64,000 nucleotides of DNA from Xestospongia muta (taxonomy: Eukaryota; Porifera; Demospongiae; Haplosclerida; Petrosiidae): the NCBI GenBank assembly GCA_963693285.1, contig OY848917.1, forward strand, positions 4,578,618-4,642,617. The letters are read 5' to 3'. A model generated the notes under the pieces. That model was not told where the DNA came from, did not search any database, and worked only from the letters and a program-made list of their open reading frames with translations. The position numbers and the translations under genes were made by a program. Of this stretch, positions 37,221-49,400 are shown one piece after another (the first letter of the stretch is position 1; every line of letters starts with the position of its first letter).

Positions 37221-40200
37221 TCAGTCATTTTCCATTTTTCTTTTACAGATTGTACAATGTATCCATTTCTTTAACCAGTCTTTTACCTTTTAAACAGTCA
37301 AACATTATTAATCTATTTATGGTCGGTACATATAATACAACTTACAAATTCATTTCTCAAAACATGAAAATAAAGGATAGCCACACCCTAAAAAGTAAAT
37401 AAGATTAAAAGTAGTCTTATATTGCTGTTGTAGGTATATTATTCCATAATAGTATACTGTCAAGAGTAAAGGGATAGTCGGGTGTCTTTTAAATATGACA
37501 GGCCTCTATAGTACTCACTGTATAGAGGTAAATTAAATTCATTAGTTGTAGTGTACATGTTTCATTATTATTTGTTGTTTTCATTAATAACATACCATAA
37601 GGTGTTCTGGATACATACAATCTAAAACATCAGTTTAGTTAAGGTTTTTATTTTTAAATTTAGGATTCAGTTGAATAGATCTGGGCTATATATTTAGGAA
37701 TGATGAACTAATTTTGAAAGATTATTTAATGTTAAGTTTGTGCACAACATCAAGATTTTGAAATGAAGAATGATAATGGATCATTATATAATAAACAATT
37801 GGCCTGAAGCAATCTTAGCACTACATAGGACCACATAGCATGATTGGTATGCACCACAGAAAAATATACTCCATATATAGACTTGATTATATACCTGAAA
37901 TGAGTTAAGAAGAGTAAACATCCAAAGAAATATAGTTGTTTTAACATTCAAAGCAAATACACCAATAATCCATGTGATACCCAGAAGAGGTAATAAGACA
38001 ATTGTCCCTTTTATAATAGACCTATAAGTATGTGATAAAAGCAGGTAATTTTTTATTATGATATATATATATATATACCAAATGTAGAGTATTTGTGAGT
38101 ATTTTTGTATGAGTACACACAGATATAAAGTGACGACAAATTATTTATACTATTGTCTTATCTTCTACTAATGTTGCTACATATTATGGAAACTGTGTCT
38201 GTTCAATGTTATATTAAAGTAAGCCTCACTTTACTAAATCTGTTTTCTTTAAATTGTGTTCACCACCTCCATGTAATCGTCCACGAATAATATGATATAG
38301 AGTTAATACAAGAAACACAGCATTGACCTAACCAAGATGTGATAAAAATTAGTTTTTAACTTAAGAAAGAAATATTAGTACAATATATTGATTGCTTAAA
38401 TTTTAGACATCAATTATAACTAGGAAAGTTTTGTAAATTTACCAAAATAATGGCTACCATTGGACCTAAGTAAGACCACATCATTCCATGTGAGAATGAC
38501 AGCCAACATCTAGTCAATAAAAAGTTTAATAAGATCTTATAATATTATATCCAGACTATCAACATACGTTGTAGATGTTCCATAAAAGTGTGGCCTAATT
38601 CCTGCTGATACAGCGACAACAATAACTGGTAAGCCTATAAAAGAAAGCCACTAAGGACTGTGTTGGTTAAATAAGTCAGTGATATAGCAATTCAATGTAT
38701 TAACATTAAATAGTTACCCCATCCTAGTGGCAATAACAGATACCATTTATCTGCTAATGTACCATAGACTCTCACAAGTAGTATATATAGCATTATTCCT
38801 TCAGCTAACATCCAACAGAAGACACATAGAAACAAGTAATGTAATAGACCAGCTACCACTGAACATAACCACTAAAGAAAACATAACAGTTAATATATTT
38901 TATAGGATGGATAACTGTCCAAAATGTGTCTAAATATAAATATTAATCTTTGCTGTATTTTGGTGAGTCTTATGTATGAGCCAAATATACACAATACAAT
39001 ATCCAGCAATAGTGAACAGTTATCCATCAATTTATTGTCAAAGATAACCATCTAAAATTGTTTTTATTTCAAAGAACACAGCTAGTATGATTAAGACAGA
39101 CCTATATTAGTATTTAAAATGATGTCAAAGTTTTCTTAGTTAGTCATCATAGCTATGCTTTGACGCTCTTGTTTATAATTTATATTTTGCTCTCATTCTG
39201 TACCAAAAGCTTTTAAGTCTATTTTCTGTTTTCTTTGTCTCTCTTCCATATATTACTCTGACTTTTAGTTGTGCTATTAACTGTTCTACAGTGTTTTATT
39301 AGTTGAAAATACTCTGCATCAATACGACAACCATCTTAGAAAATTTGTAATCGTTCATTGTATTGTAATAATATGGTGTTGTAAAAGCTTGTCTCTAAGT
39401 GATATAGTCTATTAATGTAGATCATCCTTTTTGAATAAATAATTGCTTGTTTTAATTGAATATATTAAAAATAGTTAATACGTTAACGTTCAAAATATAT
39501 TGAATGAATTGATACAGACGTTTTGACAGTAATAATCAAACAATTAAGTAATTAGTCAAATTAAAGTAGGTTAATTTGAGGTGAATGTTTATATTATTCT
39601 GGTTTAATGAGTTTATTTATATAGTAATATTATCATCTATATTATCTATAATAATTACGTTAATCATTTAAAATAACACATATGCTCTTGGTTACTTAAT
39701 TATTGAAGTTGCTGACTCCATATTTAGGTTGGACTATTAAAAAATTTTGAATATTCAAGTTTTTAAAAAAAAATTTCAACCTTCAGTTAATGCGTGAAGA
39801 AATAAATATAACAAATATTATGTTTATTACACTATTAACTAGATCATATCTAATGGCAGGACTATTCATGCTAACCCTCTTTATCATAATGTTGCTCTCA
39901 ATATTATAGGTATGTACAATATATAATGTATATATATATATGTAGTATAATCTGTTTTATAATGGTTGTAATAAGTGTGTGATGGTTGATCTCATCAAAA
40001 CTGGTAATACAGTTATATTTAATTATCATTATCATATTAGTGAGTTGGTTGATGTAATATAAAATTTACATGCTAGTGCACGAGAATGGTTATTAAATGA
40101 CATTACTTACAGTAATATTGGAAGCTGTTTCTATACCAAAGACTAACAACAAAAGAGCCAGTAACAATGCAAGTGATAAATTTATATGAATATACAACAG

Positions 40201-43200
40201 TGGTCCTTTCTTTAAATGTTTTCTATAAAAAACAGTTGGTAACATAAAAATTAGATTATGTACTTAATTCAAACCTTAAGATTATTAACAAAACAATTGT
40301 TATAATTAAACAGACTATTGATACACTAGGTCCAACATAGCCAACAACATTGAGTGCAGTGTCCTCTTCATCACTTATCTTTAATAATATTGTTGTTACA
40401 AATATTTAATAAAGTATAATAATATACCGTATCTTGGTAAAGAAGACCTTGATGATCAACAAGAACAGCAAAACTAGTGAGATGTGTAGAAATACACTCA
40501 ATAACTGTGTCAGATACAATCACTGTTGTAACTCCATCTTGAGACCAATCACTTACATTAAAATATAAACAATTTACTTAGAAACATGTTTAGAATTGCA
40601 ACTATTCTATTGTGTCATGATTCTTAGTATACATGGACTATTATTCTAGTGTAGACACAAAATCTAAGAGTCAGTCTTATTCAATGAAGTATTTCATTAG
40701 AAGATAGTATTAACAATTAAAGGTACAATGAGATAATCTTACCTGGTATTGACATCCCAGAATGAGCACAGGACCTTATCAGTGCTTATATTTGGTTGCT
40801 ATGAAATGATAATTAATAATATCATTATTTTAATATGTATAATTCTTTTGCCAATTATTATAGCCTTATGTTTTTACAAGTAACATAATTTGGCTATAAC
40901 ATGTTTATCATCATTGTACAAGTAACAAAGTTTGGCTCATGATGTGTTTATTTTAGAACTTGTACTTACTAAATTAAGAGTAAAGCTAAGAGTGATGTTA
41001 CCATATCTTTGACTTTTGTTAGTATCATTTTCATTTGAAATGATTTCTGTAGTCAAAATCACACTTGCAATTCTCCTATTAATTAGAACAAATAATCAAC
41101 AAAATTAATATATGTACAAATCATTCTTAGATTATTTTGATATTATTGTTGTTGTCATAACAGACTGTAATACTACTTTAATGCTAGAGAAGCTATATAT
41201 AAAACTGCTAAAAAATTATGGAACTTAGAATGTTTTTGATGAGTCATGCTCATTGTAAGAGTAATAGAGATGAAGACTCTGATATAAAAATATACATACC
41301 ACAACAACCTTAAAACCTCCTGGCATATGATGCATGCCAGGTTAAAAAGAACATAGCAGGAAGAGTATGCTATCAAACAGTAATTATTATACAATATAGT
41401 AAATTTGTGTCCTGTTTACATGTCAGTAAAATAAACCATGCCTGTTTCCTGTAGGAACGATTTGATTAAGGCTCTGTGTAACAGAAGTAGCAACAATAGA
41501 TGAGCAACCTGTAAACATCCATAGATACATAAACATAAAATATTATTGAAATTATAATATTTTACTACATTACCTGGAGGAGATAACATAGGATAACAAC
41601 CTTTGAATCGATCATCTAGGTCATCATCATCATCATCATCATCACTATCACCACTACCACTTTCATCATTGTCATCTTCCTTGTTAATGGTGTTGTTACC
41701 ACACACATATGAATATGGTATAGTAACTCCAGCTGTCATGAATTACAATAAGAAATAAATGTTTTTAGCAAGATAAAAAAGTTACCTTTACTTTCAAAAC
41801 TGAAGTATTTAATACCATTTCTATCAGGAACTTGAAATTCAACATCTAAGAAAAGGCATTATGATTCATATTATTATTTGTATTATTGTACATACCTAAA
41901 TTAGTACCATGATAACTAAAGTTTCCCCTGATTCGTCCTCCTTTAGTCAGTATGGATCTACCACAAATCCTGATGAGTTTATTTAAATTACTTAGTATTT
42001 GAGGCCCATCATCAGTCTGATAATAAAAGAAGCTACTAGTACAAATGTAATATAAACTGTTTATTACCACGGACAAATTTTCTAGGACATCAATGTGACT
42101 TCCATTCATTGTATTGTCCATCACAGTCATAAGAACCTATGACATGTACATACATAAACAGAATATGTTTATTTCTATACAAATACTACATAAAGTGTCC
42201 ACACAGCTATGTATTCAGAACATAATTATAGTCCACAAAAGTGTTTGATTTTTAGTTCTACCTGATGCTAATTGAAATATAAAGATTCTTACTTCAGCAT
42301 CTCTTTGATCAAATTTTGAGGATGCAGTGTTAATATTAGCAGTCAAATACTCAATAAGTTTTCTTGTTTCAATTAATAGTGATCGTACATGTTTTGGTTT
42401 ACGGGACCTTCCTCTTAAAGCAAAACTGAACCGATTCAATGAATTTAATTGGAGAGGATTACTAAAAAGAGACTCAAGTAAGTTGTCCTAAAATGTTGAA
42501 TTAGAAATAGGACAATCAATAACTATTATTTTAAGGTACTTGTGAATGAGTTCAGTATGAATATAACAATTTAGATTTATAAAATACAGGACTGTACAAT
42601 CAGTAGTTTATAATCTATCACAGTAATGCCCAAAGTGGTAGTGGTCAGGGTAACAAACATTAAATTCATTGCTTGACATATGTGTAGGCAGTAGAACAAA
42701 TATACTTTTATAGTATTACCTCATTGTCGAAAACAATTCTTAGACCCAACTGGTATGCTTTACAGGGCAGGTTCCAGAAAAAAAGAGTAAATCTATCTGT
42801 AATTTGTAAATAGTTTGGAGTGTGTAAGCAGTAGAGTAATTGAAGTTTCCATTGCAACTGATTAAATATTTTAAAATGTCTTAAATACTATATCGATTAT
42901 ATTTTGCAATTTCAGACACAGGTCTTAAATCACTTCTTAAACCAGTTGAATTGTGTTAACAAATCTATATATCGTTTGAAAGCAGGTAGCATAATATATT
43001 TATAATACTTTGATTAAAGATTACTTTTTTCTTACCACATATGACAAGCATGTTGTGAATATACAATAAAAACATTAATAGTTTCATAAACAGTGAATAT
43101 TGTTGTGTTCACACTTCATATAATGAATGGGTAGTCAATACATAAGAGTATTTATTGTAGTTTCTGCTATTTAGAGTTTGCATTGTTTATTTGAGTACAA

Positions 43201-44748
43201 CCAGGAACTAGTACACATACAATTATTATTACAAGTAGGTAATTATCAACTTACATAGGCTTGATTAGTAGTTTTAGAGATCTCTTCTATTTTATTATCA
43301 ATTATGTTTTCAATGACATCTTTACATTTAGTCCTGTTTTGACGAGGTAGACCACGACAAAGTGTTAACAGCAAATTCAAGCACCTTTGAATGAAGAAAT
43401 GGTTTTCTTGTTTCATTAGACAAATTTCTATGAAATCTTCAATACAACATCTAACTTTTTTTTGACATTGACAGATAGTGAGAACTGGATGCAGAACCTT
43501 CAATGTTTGTCTCATGACAAATTGTTGAGTCATGTATTCACTAATGCAAAAGTTGATGCAGTTCTTTTTCTTGGCGGTTGAACAGGTATATACAAAATAT
43601 GAGTCTTTGCACCTGTCTTTGCAAATTTGTCTTTGAAATTTGTCTTTGCAAGTTTGTTTTGGAAATTTCTCTTTGGATTTGTTAAGGACTTGGTCAACAT
43701 CTTGGAAGCAATTATGTAGACTTAAAGTTCTATTATACTCTGGAGAAGTCTTAGATCCATTACAACTTGACAGTGTTGATATGACTCGAGATATTTTTTG
43801 AGGACACTGCACATTTTTTGGTTGTGGCAATTCGAAATTAGGAAAGTGTTCTGCACAAGTATCTGTAAACAATTTAATTATTTGTTTGTGTATAAACTTT
43901 ATTCAGTTTCAATATTTTAAAATTGTTTATATGGTTTTGAAGCTTTGCCTAGTATGTATTAATTGCTCTTGATTAGTCAGCCATGTTGTAGGCAAAGACT
44001 ATACAGGAATTGGGAGTGATAATGTCTTGATATGTTGTTTGTAAAATAAAAAGTATATTATACAAGAGATAGAGGAGTAGTTAATATACATTGAGTCTAC
44101 TAACAAGTTACTGAATCTTTTATAATAGAAACCACTAGAAAACATGAACCATTGTTTAAAGGTAATTAGACTAATGCATTGGCTAAGAGTATCTATATGC
44201 AACTAATACAAACTAGTAACACTCCCAGATATTGTAATGTAACTGTAACCTAGATTTCACAGAACATTAGAGTATACTGATGTATATTAATGTTGTACTC
44301 AGTTGGCTGAGGAACCAAGCCTGGTCAACCAAACAATGTCTATTGAATCAGCTATGAATGACTTTGCAGAAGACATTGTCTGGTCACCACATTCGTCATG
44401 CAATTTTGTAGTTCAATATATAAATTCATTGTGATTTGATTTTTTACTTCATATTCAGTAGCAGGTTAGTTTTGTAATTTTCTTTAATTCTAGAATGGTA
44501 AATTGTTCATATATTCCTGCAATACAATTTATGTCACAACACTGGCTGTCGCACTACATTTGGCCGATCAATCGTGCGTAGGTGGAGTATCATAATCAAA
44601 TGAATATATATTAAGTATATCTATTAATTTTATGAGAGAGTTACTGAGGATATTGTCAACGCTTAGTAGACTGTGTTTACTCACCCTTTTTAGACGTTAT
44701 TTCTCTGAGAGATACGAGAGAGACGATCAGTCCTAACCAGAGCAACAT
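37221..44748 (-). CDS. Adhesion G-protein-coupled receptor, aGPCR-4 (array copy)
   Basis: The ATG at 44746-44748 gives the signal peptide MLLWLGLIVSLVSL. The Cys-rich exon is about 43255-43862 (CCIEDFIEICLMK, CLNLLLTLC) with a Lys/Cys micro-repeat (QTCKDKFQRQICKDRCKD) not found in copies 1-3. Exon 3 is about 42296-42490. Exons 4-6 lie at about 41780-42125. The acidic linker (DDNDESGSGDSDDDDDDDD) is encoded near 41618-41680. The following intron has a GC donor (40-nt context CAG|GCATGG at 41440-41441). The GPS first half CSFWDVNT is near 40745-40800 and the second half is 40428-40551; its acceptor reads AAG where the others read TAG. TM1 lies near 40275-40380, TM2 at 40110-40225, TM3 at 38718-38870 and TM6/7 at 37900-38015. 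The tail DWLKKWIHCTICKRKMEND ends at TGA 37221-37223. The gene reads as intact. Confidence 0.85.
41440..41441 (-). other. GC splice donor of aGPCR-4
   Basis: The exon ends GGAAACAG and the intron begins GCATGG. The spliced product keeps the frame conserved in copies 2 and 3 (TGNR-TIASVIL). The paralogous site in aGPCR-3 (30846-30847) is GT. Confidence 0.8.
41618..41680 (-). repeat. Coding trinucleotide tract, acidic linker of aGPCR-4
   Basis: An (ATC)n run on the plus strand giving eight consecutive Asp plus a Ser/Gly/Asp stretch in the receptor ectodomain. Confidence 0.9.
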
Positions 44749-44792
44749 TTTCTGACTATATTCAATATTAAGTTAACAACGAAATTCCTCTT

Positions 44793-44829
44793 CTATATAG
44801 ATCGGCGTGACGAACATAGGCTATGCAAA
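44793..44829 (-). promoter_or_regulatory. Putative core promoter of aGPCR-4
   Basis: Minus-strand order: TTTGCAT (44823-44829), CGTCACG (44806-44812), then TATATAG (44793-44799), about 45-50 bp before the ATG. It is conserved in aGPCR-5. Confidence 0.45.
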
Positions 44830-45209
44830 ACAATTAATATGTTAATTGTAATTTAACTTGGAGAAAGTAGAAAACAAGTAAGTGGCTGCATCAAGCAAAC
44901 TATACAAGGTAATTGGAGATATACTTTAGAGGGCAGTGTTTGTTGATGTTGACTTCTCGGAATGTTTGTCTTTACACTTACTAATTATTTGGGAATAACA
45001 CAATTAGCTATATAAACAATAGTATAATCAGTAATCAAAACAGTGTTATGTTTACATTTACATCATACTAATATAAGTTTGCTACATGTAACCTGTATAA
45101 CAATATATTGGTTAAATCAACAAATCAATTTTACAGTGATATATGACGTGAAAAACGACTTATCAATTAAAAGTCTTTATTACCAACAGTAGTTCCAAGT
45201 CATGAGTTT

Positions 45210-45403
45210 CTAAAATGTAAGGTGACTGGCTTTTTGTCCTTTCCTGATAAAAGGCAAATAATTAAATTTGATGTCATCATCTGGATATTCATTGTTATAT
45301 TCAATAGATGCTGAGTAGCACTTCCTGACATTAATTACCTTTCTTAGGATTTTGAGTCGAAAGAAGTTTATTTTTATTCAAAGATTACAATAAAAAAGAG
45401 GTC
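45210..45403 (-). pseudogene. Duplicated terminal exon of the right-hand neighbour gene, broken copy (unit A)
   Basis: A minus-strand stretch homologous to 63661-63830, with the shared core RKVINVRKCYSASIEYNNEY. The frame is interrupted by TGA at 45378-45380 where the outer copy has GGA. It runs further at its 3' end, to TAG at 45210-45212, and is followed by AATAAA at 45176-45181. The parent gene is not recognised. It was carried along as the right edge of the tandem unit. Confidence 0.55.
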
Positions 45404-45763
45404 CTCAGAAGAAATCAATTTCAAAATGTCATCAACTGAATTATGAAAATTAAACAAAGACTAAGGATGAAGCATTGTACACTAGAGAAATCAAACAAAT
45501 AAAATCTAATTGATACATAAACTATAACTTGGTCAGTCAATGTTATGCATTAATTTTGATATATTAAGTCCAATTTTACTTGAGTGTCAAACTATATTGG
45601 ATTACTTCTTCACTGCCATTACAGTTACTATACCAAGCACTGATATCTAGATAACAGCATTGTCATGTGTACTCTTCAGTAGCTAGTGCACAAAGTAGTC
45701 TTTTAAAACTATATATATATAATATATAATATACTACTATATTAGAAGAATATATAATAATAA

Positions 45764-45802
45764 TATCTTTCTACAGTAGAATATTTCTACTATAGAAAGA
45801 TA
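45764..45802. repeat. 39-nt palindrome at the unit A/B junction segment
   Basis: Arms TATCTTTCTACAGTAGAA and TTCTACTATAGAAAGATA around TAT, with one mismatch. It lies just after a (TA)n tract and just upstream of an open plus-strand frame. Confidence 0.9.
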
Positions 45803-45880
45803 ACACATGCTCAAATTTTTCATTATGGAATTCCTAAAGGATTTATTCTTAAAAATAAACCACCTAAAGATTTCTCCTAT

Positions 45881-46123
45881 TTGGATAAGAGTCACAACTA
45901 TACGTTTAAAGTATTGGAGGCTGTTTTGGGTCATAATATATTTGATACAGATTGGTTCCTTTTATGTGAGTCTGATATAGCAGATAAACCAAGACAGCTA
46001 AAAGAAGAATCATCATATAATGTCACAAAGAGGTCTGATGGAACATTCTCTATTGTTGAAAGTGAAGATCCCAGTTGTGAAAAAGATGTTAAAGTCACAA
46101 AGAAAGGAGACAAATATGTATAA
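45881..46123 (+). CDS. Truncated unrecognised reading frame at the unit A/B junction
   Basis: An 80-codon frame from ATG 45881. The same frame is open upstream to about 45765 without an ATG (THAQIFHYGIPKGFILKNK), so this is probably a 3' exon fragment of a longer gene. It contains DTDWFLLCESDI and a Lys-rich end, and I do not recognise it. The final codons KYV and the stop come from the left end of unit B (AAATATGTATAA), so the frame is cut by the duplication junction. A second copy is at 55144-55386. It is on the strand opposite to the receptors. Expression is doubtful. Confidence 0.4.
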   Translation: MDKSHNYTFKVLEAVLGHNIFDTDWFLLCESDIADKPRQLKEESSYNVTKRSDGTFSIVESEDPSCEKDVKVTKKGDKYV

Positions 46124-46422
46124 TTATAACTATTAAAGTTTATTACTACTAATAATATATGAATTTGAGATTTAGGGATAATTACACTTGCCTGGAATGT
46201 TATACTAATATCTTATTAATAAAGAAAGTGATTTAATTTTATAAGATTAGCTGTACATTATGTGACAAGACAAAATAAGACAAAGAGTTATCATTTAATA
46301 AGATATCATCTGTTTTATGTCTACAAGTCTAAATAAACAATTAAAAAGACATGTTATTGTTTAATTGAGGGAGTAAAATATAAAACAAACATTAATTTGT
46401 ATCCTTATTGATGAATGAAGAA

Positions 46423-49400
46423 TCAGTCATTTTCCATTTTTCTTTTACAAGTTGTACAATGTATCCATTTCTTTAACCAGTCTTTTACCTTTTAAACAGT
46501 CAAACATTATTAATCTATTTATGGTCGGTACATATAATACAACTTACAAATTCATTTCTCAAAACATGAAAATAAAGGATAGCCACACCCTAAAAAGTAA
46601 ATAAGATTAAAAGTAGTCTTATATTGCTGTTGTAGGTATATTATTCCATAATAGTATACTGTCAAGAGTAAAGGGATAGTCGGGTGTCTTTTAAATATGA
46701 CAGGCCTCTATAGTACTCACTGTATAGAGGTAAATTAAATTCATTAGTTGTAGTGTACATGTTTCATTATTATTTGTTGTTTTCATTAATAACATACCAT
46801 AAGGTGTTCTGGATACATACAATCTAAAACATCAGTTTAGTTAAGGTTTTTATTTTTAAATTTAGGATTCAGTTGACTAGATCTGGGCTATATATTTAGG
46901 AATGATGAACTAATTTTGAAAGATTATTTAATGTTAAGTTTGTGCACAACATCAAGATTTTGAAATGAAGAATGATAATGGATCATAATGTAATAAACAA
47001 TTGGCCTGAAGCAATCTTAGCACTACATAGGGCCACATAGCATGATTGGTACGCACCACAGAAAAATACACTCCATATATAGACTTGATTATATACCTGA
47101 AATGAGTTAAGAAGAGTAAACATCCAAAGAAATATAGTTGTTTTAACATTCAAAGCAAATACACCAATAATCCACGTGATACCCAGAAGAGGTAATAAGA
47201 CAATTGTCCCTTTTATAATAGACCTATAAGTATGTAATAAAAGTAGATAATTTATTATTATGATATATATACCAAATGTAGAGTATTTGTGAGTATTTTT
47301 GTATGAGTACACACAGATATAAAGTGACGACAAATTATTTATACTATTGTCTTATCTTCTACTAATGTTGCTACATATTATGGAAACTGTGTCTGTTCAA
47401 TGTTATATTAAAGTAAGCCTCACTTTACTAAATCTGTTTTCTTTAAATTGTGTTCACCACCTCCATGTAATCGTCCACGAATAATATGATATAGAGTTAA
47501 TACAAGAAACACAGCATTGACCTAACCAAGAAGTGATAAAAATTAGTTTTTAACTTAAGAAAGAAATATTAGTACAATATAATGATTACTTAAATTTTAG
47601 ACATCAATTATAACTATGAAAGTTTTGTAAATTTACCAAAATAATGGCTACCATTGGACCTAAGTAAGACCACATCATTCCATGTAAGAATGACAGCCAA
47701 CATCTAGTCAATAAAAAATTCAATAAGATCTTATAATATTGTATCCAGACTATCAACATACGTTGTAGATGTTCCATAAAGGTGTGGCCTGATTCCTGCT
47801 GATACAGCAACAATAATAACTGGTAAGCCTATAAAAGAAAGCCACTAAAGACTGTATTGGTTAAATGAGTCAGTGATATAGCAATTCAATGTATTAACAT
47901 TAAATAGTTACCCCATCCTAGTGGTAATAACAGACACCATTTATCTGCTAATGTACCATAGACTCTCACAAGTAGTATATATAGCATTATTCCTTCAGCT
48001 AACATCCAACAGAAGACACACAGAAACAAGTAATGTAATAGACCAGCTACCACTGAACATAACCACTAAAGAAAACGTAACAGTCAATATATTTTATAGG
48101 ATGGATAACTGTCCAAAATGTGTCTAAATATAAATATTAGTCTTTGCTGTATTTTAGTGAGTCTTAAGTATGAGCCAAATATACACAATACAATATCCAG
48201 CAATAGTGAACAGTTAGGCATTAATTTATTGTCAAAGATAACCATCTAAAATTGTTTTTATTTCAAAGAACACAGCTAGTATGATTAAGACAGACCTATA
48301 TTAGTATTTAAAATGATGTCAAAGCTTTCTTAGATTGTCATCATAGCTATGCTTTGACGCTCTTGTTTATAATTTATATTTTGCTCTCATTCTGTACCAA
48401 AAGCTTTTAAGTCTATTTTCTGTTTTCTTTGTCTCTCTCCCATATATTACTCTGACCTTTACTTGTGCTATTAACTGTTCTACAGTGTTTTATTAGTTGA
48501 AAATACTCTGCATCAATATGATAACCATCTTAGAAAATTTGTAATCGTTCATTGTATTGTAATAATATGGTGTTGTAAAAGCTTGTCTCTAAGTGATATA
48601 GTCTATTAATGTAGATCATCCTCTTTGAATAAATAAATTGTTTGTTTTAATTGAATATATTAAAAATAGTTAATACGTTAACGTTCAAAATATGTTGAAT
48701 GAATTGATACAGACATTTTGACAGTAATAATCAAACAATTAAGTAATTAGTCAAATTAAAGTAGGTTAATTTGAGGTGAATGTTTACATTATTCTGGTTT
48801 AATGAGTTTGTTTATATAGTAATATTATCATCTATATTATCTATAATAATTACGTTAATCATTTAAAATAACACATATGCTCTTGGTTACTTAATTATTG
48901 AAGTTGCTGACTCCATATTTAGGTTGGACTATCTCAAAAAGTTTGAATATTCAAGTTTTCAAAAACAAAATTTCAACCTTCAGTTAATGCGTGAAAAAAA
49001 AATATAACAAATATTATGTTTATTACACTATTAACTAGATCATATCTAATGGCAGGACTATTCATACTAACTCTCTTTATCATAATGTTGCTCTCAATAT
49101 TATAGGTATGTACAATATATAATGTATATATATATGAAGTATAATCTGTTTTATAATGGTTGTAATAAGTGTGTGATGGTTGATCTCATCAAAACTGGTA
49201 ATACAGTTATATTTAATTATCATTATCATATTAGTGAGTTGGTTGATGTAATATAAAATTTACATGCTAGTGCACGAGAATGGTTATTAAATGACATTAC
49301 TTACAGTAATATTGGAAGCTGTTTCTATACCAAAGACTAACAACAAAAGAGCCAGTAACAATGCAAGTGATAAATTTATATGAATATACAACAGTGGTCC

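Larger units (their letters stand above)
36905..46111. repeat. Tandem unit A (contains aGPCR-4), about 9.2 kb
   Basis: Near-identical to units B (46112-55374) and C (from 55375) over its whole length, including introns and flanks. Homology starts at AAATATGTATAATTA in all three. The left boundary is set where the flank of unit A departs from the A/B and B/C junction sequence. Confidence 0.85.

Noticed and set aside
45931..46113. Minus-strand frame opposite the junction ORF
   Set aside because: Shadow of the plus-strand frame; no splice signals or protein features of its own.
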